Below the pieces are notes generated by a model. It made no database searches and was not told the origin of the DNA. It worked only from the letters and a program-made list of their open reading frames with translations. A stretch of DNA of 64,000 nt from Chenopodium formosanum (Eukaryota; Streptophyta; Magnoliopsida; Caryophyllales; Amaranthaceae): NCBI GenBank assembly GCA_024500155.1, contig CM044871.1:75500402-75564401 (forward strand), written 5' to 3'. Numbering within the stretch: the stretch's first letter is position 1; every line of letters begins with the position of its first letter. Positions 35,164 to 44,501 of this stretch are shown here, one piece after another. The position numbers and the translations under genes are program-made.

Positions 35164-35503
35164 AAAATAAATGCCCTATTTTATCTTTTTGCATTATTCG
35201 CATAATTACTTTTTTTTTTTAGTTTTACGAAAAATTCAAATAATTTACTTTGACTATTATTAATTATTAATCATAAGAAAACATATACATAGTCATGCAA
35301 TTACATATTGAAATTGTCTTAAACTCTTAATGTATAATTTTCAAATATCAACTTTAAAAAAAAAATAACTTTAGCTATCGATAATTAAAGTTATTATGAT
35401 CAATTATGTATTGGCATTAAATTGACATACGTATTCAATTAAGTTGAGATATTTATTTTGAAGCAAAGTTAGTAAAATTATTTATGGCTTTCCTAATGTA
35501 ATA
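35164..35503. other. AT-rich intergenic DNA
   Basis: Nothing recognisable. Confidence 0.5.
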
Positions 35504-35752
35504 CTTTCTTTTTTACTTGACCTGTTTCTTTTATCACTCTTGCTAATGCAAAACTTTTATGATTAATAACTTTAATTCTCCATAAGTAAAAATTATAAAA
35601 GTTATATATTATGATAGTACTTCTTGAGACAAATTCAAAAATATCCAACATGAACATGTTTTTCCTTATAAATTATTCATAAAAGACGGTTAAAGAATAG
35701 TGGTGAATAGTATAAAAGTCAAAGTAGGTCAAGTAAAAAAGAACGGAGGAAG
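35504..35752. mobile_element. Stowaway-like MITE, TA flanks
   Basis: CTTTCTTTTTTACTTGACC on the left pairs with GGTCAAGTAAAAAAGAACGG and AGGAAG on the right. TA lies at 35502-35503 and 35753-35754. The left outermost bases have diverged from CTTCCTCCG. Confidence 0.6.
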
Positions 35753-35754
35753 TA

Positions 35755-36690
35755 AGATTTACCCAAATGCTCTTTTTGGTTGGTCAATAATCGACATGTT
35801 ACTATACATCTTGAGTCTTGACTCTTGACCATGGTATATGAAGTACGAGTAATAAAATGATTACACACTTGGAAAAGGAAAGGTCCACCACCAGCCATCA
35901 TATATTGAATGCAATCATATACCTTTCGGACTAAGTTATTTCTTTTGTACTTGATGCAATCATTTTACAAAAATGTCATATCAACTCGTGTAAGCTTTCT
36001 ACTACAATTGTGCTATTGTTCAAAAGCACAAGTCCATTCAAAGATTTTGGCTAATTCATTTGCACTTTCTACTAATAATTCAAGCGTGCATGGAATTTAA
36101 TAACTTCGCTATTTTCAATCGTTATCACTATCTTTTTATTCTATTTCAATCATATTTTACCAATGTGAACATTGAATTTATTACGGAGCATACATTAGAC
36201 TAGTGTACTCCAATGAACGATTTTAAATAATAAATTAATAATAATTTTATTTTCTGAGATACTACTCTATAAACTACTTGATTTTGTAACAAATAACCCA
36301 ACTCAAAGTATGAAAAGTAATATTCACGAAGATCATGCATGAGTAAAAACACTTACCTAATGAGTAATGAACTGCATGCAAATTAAGTGCCAATGATTCT
36401 ATGTAGTTTCGCATCAAATTTTAGATCTTTGTTTACCTTTGGTTTAATCAAGTTGATTTGCAATCTATGGTTATTTTAGCTTACAAAAAATCTCAAAATT
36501 ATAACATTTATACACGGATAAACTCTTTATTTTAAGGTTGTATATTGTGTGTTGAAACATAGATATGAAGGAATGCAAAGTTATCATGTATTTAGCTTAC
36601 TACAACAATGACCGGGTAGCTTCTATAACACCCGACGAAATAACCCTTCCAATTTTGACGGAGTAACTCTTATAACACTGACGACGTAAA
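35755..36690. other. Intergenic DNA, no gene seen
   Basis: AT-rich; short ORFs only, none with recognisable features. Confidence 0.5.
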
Positions 36691-36699
36691 CCTAAGAAT

Positions 36700-37065
36700 T
36701 TGTGTTGTATAGTTGTTTTTTTTTTTTTTAAGTTTGAAAATAATTTTAATTTACTAAAAATAGTTTCAGTGCAATAAAAAAAATATTTTTTTTGGTGCTT
36801 AGAGAGCCACATGAGCGGGGGTGAGAATCAATCCCAGAATCTCCTAGAATCGGGAGGAAAGCTCTAACCACCTGAGCTATCCATCACTATCGTAGTAAAA
36901 AAATCGTAATTTCAAAGAGAAAATATAAAAAAGAATTAGTTAAAATAAGTTATAATTAGTAAAAATTAATATTAATCCAGCAAAAATGATTTTAGATTTA
37001 CAAAATTAATTTCACTTCAATAAACACAACGCCAGTACAACAAATATAATGTGAAGAGAACAAGA
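36700..37065. mobile_element. Degenerate TGAACTGAA-family MITE with a SINE inside
   Basis: TTTCAGTGCAATAAAAAAAA before and AATTTCACTTCAATAAACAC after the SINE, plus an end-like AATGTGAAGAGAACAAG near 37040-37060, mark an old copy of this MITE family. The left terminus is not recognisable. Confidence 0.4.
36794..36888 (-). repeat. tRNA-derived SINE, copy 2
   Basis: On the minus strand TAGCTCAGGTGGTTAGAGC (complement of 36861-36879) is a near-perfect pol III A box. GGGATTGATTCTC (complement of 36823-36835) is a B box. They are followed by GGCTCTCTAAGCACC and a poly(A) tail. The head resembles a tRNA, but the acceptor stem does not pair, so this is a short SINE of about 95 bp plus tail. Confidence 0.68.
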
Positions 37066-37184
37066 GGATCCATATAGGGTTTCTCATTTGGAAGGTTTTT
37101 CTAGCCTTCGTTGCTAACTTTTTTTTATTTTCCACTCTTCTTCCTTTTTTCTCATTCTCTTTTCTTCTGGGTCTCACTTACAAA

Positions 37185-37429
37185 TAAAGATGGACATCGT
37201 GCCGTGCCGTGCCGAGGTGGGGCTCGTGCCATGCCGTGCCAAGTTTTGGCACATCCCAGCCCATGGCAAGCACGACCCATGTGTCTAGCAGTCCGTGTCA
37301 TGCCGGGCTGCGGGCCACCACGATTTTTTAATTTTTAATTTTCAACATTTGTGTTCACGGCACGGCCCATGCCGAAGTCGCATCGGGCCCGTGTTGCCCG
37401 CGTGCCGGCGAGGCCCGTGTCCATCTTTA
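37185..37429. mobile_element. hAT-type MITE, GC-rich, 245 bp, TSD CTTACAAA
   Basis: Ends TAAAGATGGACA and TGTCCATCTTTA are a perfect 12 bp inverted repeat. CTTACAAA at 37177-37184 and 37430-37437 is a perfect 8 bp duplication, as hAT transposases make. The interior is rich in GTGCCGTGCC and CGGGCC words, in sharp contrast to the AT-rich surroundings. Confidence 0.85.
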
Positions 37430-37439
37430 CTTACAAATC

Positions 37440-38138
37440 TTTGTAGGGCCTTCCATTAATGCTCTTACCGATAGTTAGGCACAAAAACGTTTAATTGCAT
37501 TCAATAAATAGATATCATCCTTTAAATGATAGTTATATTTATTGTTTAGTTTCTTTATTTGTTCGTCTGACCGAGATTGACTATCTAGAGTTTCAAAATC
37601 TCCATAAGTATTTAGATGACCACACGAGTATTTTCACTCAAATGACTATGCACGAGTGGATTTTAAACCGGATTAGTGCTAACTTGCATATTATTTTATC
37701 AAGACAATTTTTGATCGAAACTACGATGTAATAAGTATGAGTTTAGGCACACGTATTGAAAATTTAAATTTCTTAGGATTTTTTTCTCTCTGACTTGACT
37801 ATTTTTTATCGATGAAATCCTTTTTCTTTTTTTTAAAAAAAATAATAATAAAAATTAAATTTTAAAGAACAAAACCTAATTCAAAATATTGGGAGAAATT
37901 TTAAAATTTAGTCACTCAATCCAACTGGTAAATTTTGGACAAGCCAGACTGCACCCTAGATTTGACCCACTTATTTTTAGTTTCTTCAAGTCAAACAGTT
38001 ACAAATTCTTACATAGACCCTGGTCCACCTATCCTATGTGAACCAGACATTAAACACACTCTTCTCTTAATTAAACACAACTTCACCTTGTTCTTCAAAT
38101 CCCGTCATCTTAACTTTTTTTTTTCCTTCTTTATAATA
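37440..38138. other. Intergenic DNA, no gene seen
   Basis: AT-rich with a poly(T) tract near 38118; this is downstream of the minus-strand gene that ends at 38139. Confidence 0.45.
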
Positions 38139-39325
38139 TCACTCTTCCCTATTTAATCTGATTTTTTTACTTCTTTTTCGATCATAATTTAGATCCACAA
38201 CATTGTCTAGATCAAAGAAATCATCAACATTATCTCTTCTTTTTCTTTTTTTCTCCTTAATTTCACTCTTCTGAACTTCCTCTCTCTTCTTCTTAACATT
38301 TTCTTGCTTCTTCTGAACTTTCTTCTTTTGAGACTCTTTCTTAGCCTTCTTTTGAGCTTCCTTTTTAGCTTGATTTTCAGTCTCCTTTTGACTTTCCTTT
38401 TTAGCTTGATTCTCAACCTCCTTTTGAGCTTGATTCTCGGCTTCTTAGATTGGTGTTGGGTGGTGGATTTGGGTTGAAGTTCAGATTGGTTGCTGTAATA
38501 AAACAAATGCTTCTTGGATTAAAAAATAACAATATCAAAATTTGAACAGGAATCACAAATTATATGAAATAAAACGATAAAATATTTGAACAATAATAAC
38601 AAATTATATGAACTAAAACCACAAAATATTTGAATATTGATCACAAATTATATGAACTAGAACCACAATATATTTGAACAGTAATCACGAATTGTATGAA
38701 CTAAAAACACAAAACATTTGACCTTATAAAATAAATGCTTCTTAGTTTAAAAAATAGCAATATCAATTTTTGAACAGTAATCACGAAATATATGAACTAA
38801 AACCACAAAATATTTGAACGATAATCACAGATTATATGTACTAAAACCACAAATCATTTGAACAACAATTACGAATTATATGAACTAAAAACACGAAATA
38901 TTTGAGCCTATGATTTACCCGGTTTCTTCATTTTCTGAATGTTGTTTGTCTATCTCTTTTAAAATCTTTGGATCAACAATTAGACTTGTTATATCCAATT
39001 TCTTCTTCCTTTTGTTTCGGATTTGAGAAATTGTCCTGTTCAAATAACTCAGGGTTTCAATTCATCATTTAATTTCAAAATTCAACAATTATATAGGGTT
39101 TTAATTTACTTACAATTGATCTTCATCACTATCAGAAGAATTTGGGTCCCTAAAAAATGTGAAAATTGTTCAAAAATTATACCCAATTTACAAAAACTAC
39201 GAATGAAATTTTAATAAATTATAACGACTACGAACGAGTAATTGCAAATTCAAAGAAGTTTAAAGAAAATATAAGTTCAGAAATTTTATTTACCTTTCTG
39301 CATTGTTTTCTTGCTTTTCATCCAT
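38139..39325 (-). CDS. Small charged hypothetical protein gene, four exons, with Lys/Glu-rich repeat exon
   Basis: I do not recognise this gene. Four exons join through GT-AG introns: 39325-39294 (MDEKQENNAE), 39149-39114 (DPNSSDSDEDQ), 39047-38919 (FYLNRTISQIRNKRKKKLDI; LIVDPKILKEIDKQHSEN) and 38492 onward. In the spliced frame the last exon is Arg/Lys-rich (RIKLKRKLKRRLRK) and stops at 38207, giving 160 residues. The next frame of the same exon instead reads AENQAKKEAQKKAKKES repeats and an acidic end (DNVDDFFDLDNVVD), stopping at 38139-38141. That frame looks more natural, so a 1 bp change near 38445 may have shifted it. Charge and repeats suggest a disordered nuclear protein; this is a guess. 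Confidence 0.55.
38530..38905. repeat. Intronic minisatellite, ~45 bp unit
   Basis: About eight imperfect tandem copies of a unit like AAATTATATGAACTAAAACC + ACAAAATATTTGAACAGTAATC fill the third intron of the minus-strand gene. Confidence 0.75.
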
Positions 39326-39880
39326 GGCTATGCTTGAATTTTCAGAGGAGAGAGAAACGAGAATTTTTCGTAGTGTTTGTGTTGATGGCTATAAGTTCAG
39401 AATTTATTATGTGAGAGTGTTGTTGGAGTGGAAAGAAAGAAAGAAAGGAGAGGTTGGGCCGCTTTATTTGTAATGTGTTTGTGATGATGGATTGTGGTAT
39501 TTGGGCTAATGATCCACCTATTTTAAATGGACCAAGGTCTACCATATACCTATTGTCAGATAGTTTCGGAATTTGGGCCATTTTCAAGACCCAATTTAAT
39601 ATGGGGTCGATTTTCAGAATATTGATATCATTAAAATTGCAATTCAGACCCAAATAGCAGGAATGCCCAATTTATTGGGCTTTTTTTATATCGGACCACT
39701 CTAACCAACAATATCATTACTGATTCATTTTTTCACAACATATTCAAAATTCAGAATTCCTTTAGAATCTTCACGTCTCCTCCACCATCACCACCACCGG
39801 AAACCGCCACCATTACCACCGTCCTCCGGTCATCTTCTTCGCACCACCGGAAAAGTTTCTTCCTTTATTTTTATTCATTT
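39326..39880. other. Divergent intergenic region between the minus-strand gene and the PPR gene
   Basis: About 550 bp separate the ATG at 39325 (minus) from the PPR coding start region (plus). It presumably holds both promoters and 5' leaders. A CCACCGG-rich leader-like tract lies at 39781-39850. No clear TATA box was identified. Confidence 0.45.
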
Positions 39881-39885
39881 AAAGA

Positions 39886-40020
39886 ATTGCTCTGGCTGTA
39901 GTTCAAAAGCCACTGCACATTCTTTTAGAGCAGAAATTCATCTCTTTATTACAATCATGTAAAACCATTAATCATCTTTATCAAGTTCAAGCTCAAATTT
40001 TCGTTCATGGGTTAGATCAA
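39886..40020 (+). pseudogene. N-terminal PPR coding segment out of frame with the main ORF
   Basis: This encodes KPLHILLEQKFISLLQSCKT and NHLYQVQAQIFVHGLDQ, the usual start of many PPR proteins of this class. The next bases in the other frame continue as SYYVVPKIIAQSW and join the main ORF, so one extra A (CAAAAG for CAAAG) explains the break. An upstream TAA and absence of ATG leave the true start unresolved. Confidence 0.7.
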
Positions 40021-40101
40021 AGTTACTATGTAGTCCCCAAAATTATTGCTCAAAGTTGGGTGTTGAAGCATGTTAGTTATGCACGCCAACTGTTTGATAA
40101 A

Positions 40102-41676
40102 ATGCCTGAACCAGATGATGTGATTTATAATGTTATGTTTAAAGGGTACTGTCAAAATGGGATGCACAATGAAGTTATTTCTTTGTTTGGGAAAATGATG
40201 GGTTCTTGTGTTAAGCCAAGTTGTTATACTTTTCCTATGATTTTGAAGTCTTGTGGAAAGTTGTCTGCTTTGTGTGAGGGTGAGCAAGTTCATTCTGTTG
40301 TGTTGAAAAATGGGTTTAAGAGAAACCCTTTTGTGGGTAATACGTTGATTGAGATGTACTCAGGTTCCGGTGAAGTTCAACGAGCGTTTAAGGTGTTTGA
40401 GGAAATACCATTGAGAAATGTTGTTAGTTGGACTAATATGATCAGTGGGTTTATTTTATTTGGGGATATGAAATTAGCTAGAGAGCTTTTTGACTTGGCT
40501 GTTGACAGAGATGTTGTGTTATGGAATACTATAATCTCTGGATATATTGATGCTGGGGATATGGAGAATGCATATAAGCTCTTTGATGTGATGCCACATA
40601 AGGATACGATAATGTGGAATACTATGTTGAATGGATATGCGAACAGTGGGAATGCCGATGCTTGTGAGGAGTTGTTTGAAGTGATGCCCAAGAGAAATGT
40701 TTTTTCTTGGAATGGATTGATTGGTGTTTATGCAAATCATGGTTGTTTCGTTGAAGTTTTGACTACTTTCAATCGAATGCTGTCTGAAGCTGAGGTGCTT
40801 CCGAATCATGTAACCTTGGCTACCATATTGGCTGCTTGTGCACGATCGGGTGCACTTGATTTAGGAATGTGGGTGCATGTTTATGCCCAGCGCATAGGAT
40901 ATAAAGGACATATTTCTGTCGAAAATGCTCTGATGGACATGTATGCAAAATGTGGACGAATAGAAATTGCTAAAGATGTGTTCAATGGCTTGGTTAAAAG
41001 AGATTTGGTATCTTGGAATACCATTATTGGTGGTTTAGCAATGCATGGTCATGCCTCAGATGCCTTAGCTTTATTTGAGGAGATGAAAAATGCTGGGGTA
41101 CAACCTGACGGAGTCACCTTTGTGGGTGTTCTTTGTGCCTGTACTCATATTGGTTATATTGATGAGGGTCTGGCTTATTTTCAGAGCATGTCTGATTATT
41201 CCATAAGCCCTCAGATTGAGCACTATGGTTGTCTGGTTGATTTATATGCCCGATCAGGTCATCTGGCCGAGGCTCTTAATTTAGTAAAAATGATGCCCTT
41301 GAAGGCAGATTCTGTTATATGGTCCTGTTTGCTAGGGGCCTCTAGGGTTTACAAAAATATGGAGATGGCTAAGCTGGCTTTCAAACATCTGATTGAGCTT
41401 GAACCAGGGAATCCGTTAAACTACCTTACATCATCAAACATTTATGGAGATGCTGGGAAATGGGATAATGTGTCGGAGCTTAAAGTTGCTATGAGGGATA
41501 CTAGATTTCAGAAAAAGCCAGGTTATAGCATGATAGAGATTCATGACATAGCAGTCGAATTCTATTCATCAGATCACAGGCATCCCGAGATGGCACAAAT
41601 ATATGTATGCTTGAGAAATTTATCTAAGATTATACAGTCACTAGGATTCCGACCTGAAGATTTGGACCTTGATTAG
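40102..41676 (+). CDS. PLS-class pentatricopeptide repeat protein with E-type C-terminus
   Basis: The first in-frame ATG is 40102, giving 524 residues to the TAG at 41674. Tandem PPR motifs run almost the whole length: DDVIYNVMFKGYCQNGMHNE, NVVSWTNMISGFILFGDMKL, DVVLWNTIISGYIDAGDMEN, DTIMWNTMLNGYANSGNADA, DLVSWNTIIGGLAMHGHASD and more. An E-type tail has SVIWSCLLGASRVY, KKPGYSMIEI and HRHPEMAQIYVCL. It has no DYW domain. Such proteins bind organellar RNA and commonly act in C-to-U editing or processing in mitochondria or chloroplasts. The normal N-terminus (ISLLQSCKTINHLYQVQAQI) is present at about 39886-40017 in another frame. An extra A in the run at 40018-40021 disconnects it, and no ATG is seen for that part. 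The gene may therefore be a recent pseudogene or the base may be an assembly error. Confidence 0.85.
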   Translation: MPEPDDVIYNVMFKGYCQNGMHNEVISLFGKMMGSCVKPSCYTFPMILKSCGKLSALCEGEQVHSVVLKNGFKRNPFVGNTLIEMYSGSGEVQRAFKVFEEIPLRNVVSWTNMISGFILFGDMKLARELFDLAVDRDVVLWNTIISGYIDAGDMENAYKLFDVMPHKDTIMWNTMLNGYANSGNADACEELFEVMPKRNVFSWNGLIGVYANHGCFVEVLTTFNRMLSEAEVLPNHVTLATILAACARSGALDLGMWVHVYAQRIGYKGHISVENALMDMYAKCGRIEIAKDVFNGLVKRDLVSWNTIIGGLAMHGHASDALALFEEMKNAGVQPDGVTFVGVLCACTHIGYIDEGLAYFQSMSDYSISPQIEHYGCLVDLYARSGHLAEALNLVKMMPLKADSVIWSCLLGASRVYKNMEMAKLAFKHLIELEPGNPLNYLTSSNIYGDAGKWDNVSELKVAMRDTRFQKKPGYSMIEIHDIAVEFYSSDHRHPEMAQIYVCLRNLSKIIQSLGFRPEDLDLD

Positions 41677-43873
41677 GAAGGCTTGATTTAACTGGGCATG
41701 TTATGATAGACGGGGAAAAGGAGTTTGATTGAGTCTGCCACATATTAGCTAGTTTTCCAAGCTCAACTTCATAACTCTTTTTAAAAACATTCTCGAGGAG
41801 ATTTCAGAATACAGTATTTTTCATATGAGCATGGGTGCATGGCATAATGTATACATGATTGATCATTGACATTGATGATGGTAAAGTGTTTATCGTTAAT
41901 CTTGTAACAGCATCCTGGTCAAGAAAAAAAAAAATCTGATACAGTGCCCAATTATCAAATCTGGTGCTAAGCATATAGCAACTTTGATGTACACTGATTG
42001 CATATTGGTCTTAACTACTACATACTACGTATTTTGAAGCAAAGGCATGTAACAATGTAACATATTAAACTTGGAAAATTCTGCTCCAGGAATGCTGAGC
42101 ATCTACTGTAATTCGAACTACAATGTCTCAGTATAAATCAATGGTCAGATGCTAATTTCTTTGCTATTTTTATCTAGATGCGTCTTTGCTATTCTCTGAC
42201 TTTTTGTTGTGAAAATTTACCAAACATAATCTATTCAACATACCTATAACCTATCGCTTCATGAAGCTAAAGAACCTCCCTTCTCCAGGTCATCATCACT
42301 TTGTGTCTTTGTGATAGTCCCTTTCCGGTCTCTTCTTTCCCACACCTCTCTTCAAACCATGCTTTCTGGATGATTTAATGCCCTCAAACTCCTCTTTGTA
42401 CCGCTGTTCACCCTAAACGATGGAGACCTCCAAACCATCCTAACTCATCCTCTGCCACTCCAACAATCCCTTTCCAAATAAATTTTTAGTTTCGATCTTC
42501 AATATATACTCCCATAGTTCAAAATAGAAAGGGGTTTTAGGAAGGTTGTTGCTAATTGGAAACGAAAAATCACTTCAAGGCAAATATGTAGCTCTTTTCT
42601 TCAATCATTGCAGTTGCAAGGCAGTGCTTTAATTATTAGAAATAGGCGAGAGCATTTTGTACCCCCACAATCTCAAATATGATAGCAATATAGCATAGAT
42701 CATAGTACAATATGAATGAGGCTTTTAGTGGCTACATTTGATCATACTAGAGGACATAAAGGATTGATGGAGAGAATGCATACGGGAAAAAAAAATTATT
42801 GGTAAAAAAGCATACTAATATGTCCAAGAATTCGTACTATTAAACAGGCAAAAGAGTTTTACTAATATAAGAAGATGAGTTATTTTTTAGGATGGACTCT
42901 TTTCACATTGGTAAAATGAAGGGAACATTGAAGTTAAAATATGTGATAAGTTTGTTTAAAAGACTTGTAATTTCAATGCTAGGCGACTATGTGGTGTTCC
43001 ATACATGTTGCCACGACTAAATGGATGGCAATGGAACATTCATAGCACTATGTAGCTTGTTGTTTTCACAGTCATATACTGACTTGAAGGCTTATAGCTT
43101 AGGTTTCTATTGGAGCTTTTTTATGGTCTTAACAAGTGGATACCCTCAACCTATGGACCCATACTCGCACCACCCTATAAGAAGTTGAGGAATAGACCCA
43201 CTATGAAGAGAAACCAATATTGATGAATCATAGAGCATCAAATACTTAGTGACATGCGGAATATCTCCATTTGTCTCTATTTGTTTGTCCTATTTGTCTT
43301 TTTACAATTATCGGTATATAATTTAAAACATAAGTATGTTATAGTTTATTTAAGCAAAATTTATAAGATTGCAATATTCTATAAGTATGCATTAAAATAA
43401 ATCCAACAAGATTTCAAGTGATTATATTATTTCTTATAGATTTGTAATATTCTATACAGTTCTCAATATATGATTCAAAGTTATGTTTGACTCACTATTG
43501 TGTAATGCAACAAACAAACAAGGAAAAATGAAGTAATTAGGGGAAGTTATAGTTAGTCATGTAACATTCTGTTAAATGCATCTCAAATTCTCAATGTATA
43601 GATCTTAAAATATCAGCTTCTGTTAAGTTTACTTACTGATAATGAAATATTTGAGCATACTTGGTTTACAATATAAGTTATGAGTTTAAAATGTTTAAAA
43701 TTCATATATATTGTGTTTATTTTTATTAATAAAAATTGCAAAATTTTAGTTGATACTTATAACCCTAAAAAAACAAAAAAAGCACAATTATGTTACTTGT
43801 ACGGTGTTTCAAATAGATTTGTGCTCAATGCTCATACCAAGTTGACCAACTCGTGTGTTAAACGTATTTAATA
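41677..43873. other. Region downstream of the PPR gene, no gene seen
   Basis: About 2.2 kb without recognisable coding or repeat ends. Short segments may be old unrecognised repeats. Confidence 0.5.
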
Positions 43874-44225
43874 CTTCCTCCGTTTTTATTTTATTGCACC
43901 ATTAGCACTTTTACATTATTCACTTAATCAACTTTGACCATCATTTGTGATTTATTCATTCGGAAAAATATAATCATGTGGGATCTAGTTAGATTCGTCT
44001 CGAAATCTTCTTTTCAAATACTACCTCCGTTACATATTATTTGCAACGATTTGACATAAAGTACAGAGGAAAAATGTCTAATCGTTGCACATAATATGTA
44101 ACAGAGGTAGTATTATTTTTTTTTATAATTTTTACAAAAGTATAATTGGAGATATTAATAGCTAAAAAAAATGCATTGACAAGCGTGAAATATCTCATGC
44201 TGCAATAAAAAAAGAACGGAGGAAG
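43874..44225. mobile_element. Stowaway-like MITE, 352 bp, TA flanks, itself interrupted
   Basis: CTTCCTCCGTTTTTATTTTA at the left pairs with TAAAAAAAGAACGGAGGAAG at the right. TA at 43872-43873 and 44226-44227. A second MITE sits inside at 44021-44110. Confidence 0.75.
44021..44110. mobile_element. Nested 90 bp Stowaway-like MITE
   Basis: CTACCTCCGTTACATATTAT pairs almost perfectly with ATAATATGTAACAGAGGTAG, with inner arms GCAACGATT and AATCGTTGC. TA on each side (44019-44020, 44111-44112). Nearly all of it is one hairpin. Confidence 0.8.
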
Positions 44226-44501
44226 TAATTAAAACTATCCATTAAACAATACATCAAATTGTCCCAAAAAATAAAAATTGTAAAAGAAACGAACACACAA
44301 TAGTAAAATCTACCGATTACAATTTACAAGTACCACTTATGCAGTGTCAAAAGTCTCAAAACACATTGAATTTCAAATCACTGATTCACTTGCTCTTAAA
44401 AGTACCAGAAACCAAAATAAACCAAAAAAAACAATAGTTTTTACACCTGCAAATCTGGAAATATTCAGCTGACTTTTCTTCACCAACCCCATTAATCAAG
44501 T

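Noticed and set aside
36794..36888. A functional tRNA gene on the minus strand
   Set aside because: A and B boxes are good, but the acceptor and anticodon stems do not pair and a poly(A) tail follows; a SINE fits better.
40012..40809. Minus-strand ORFs across the PPR gene
   Set aside because: Shadow frames of the plus-strand PPR coding sequence.
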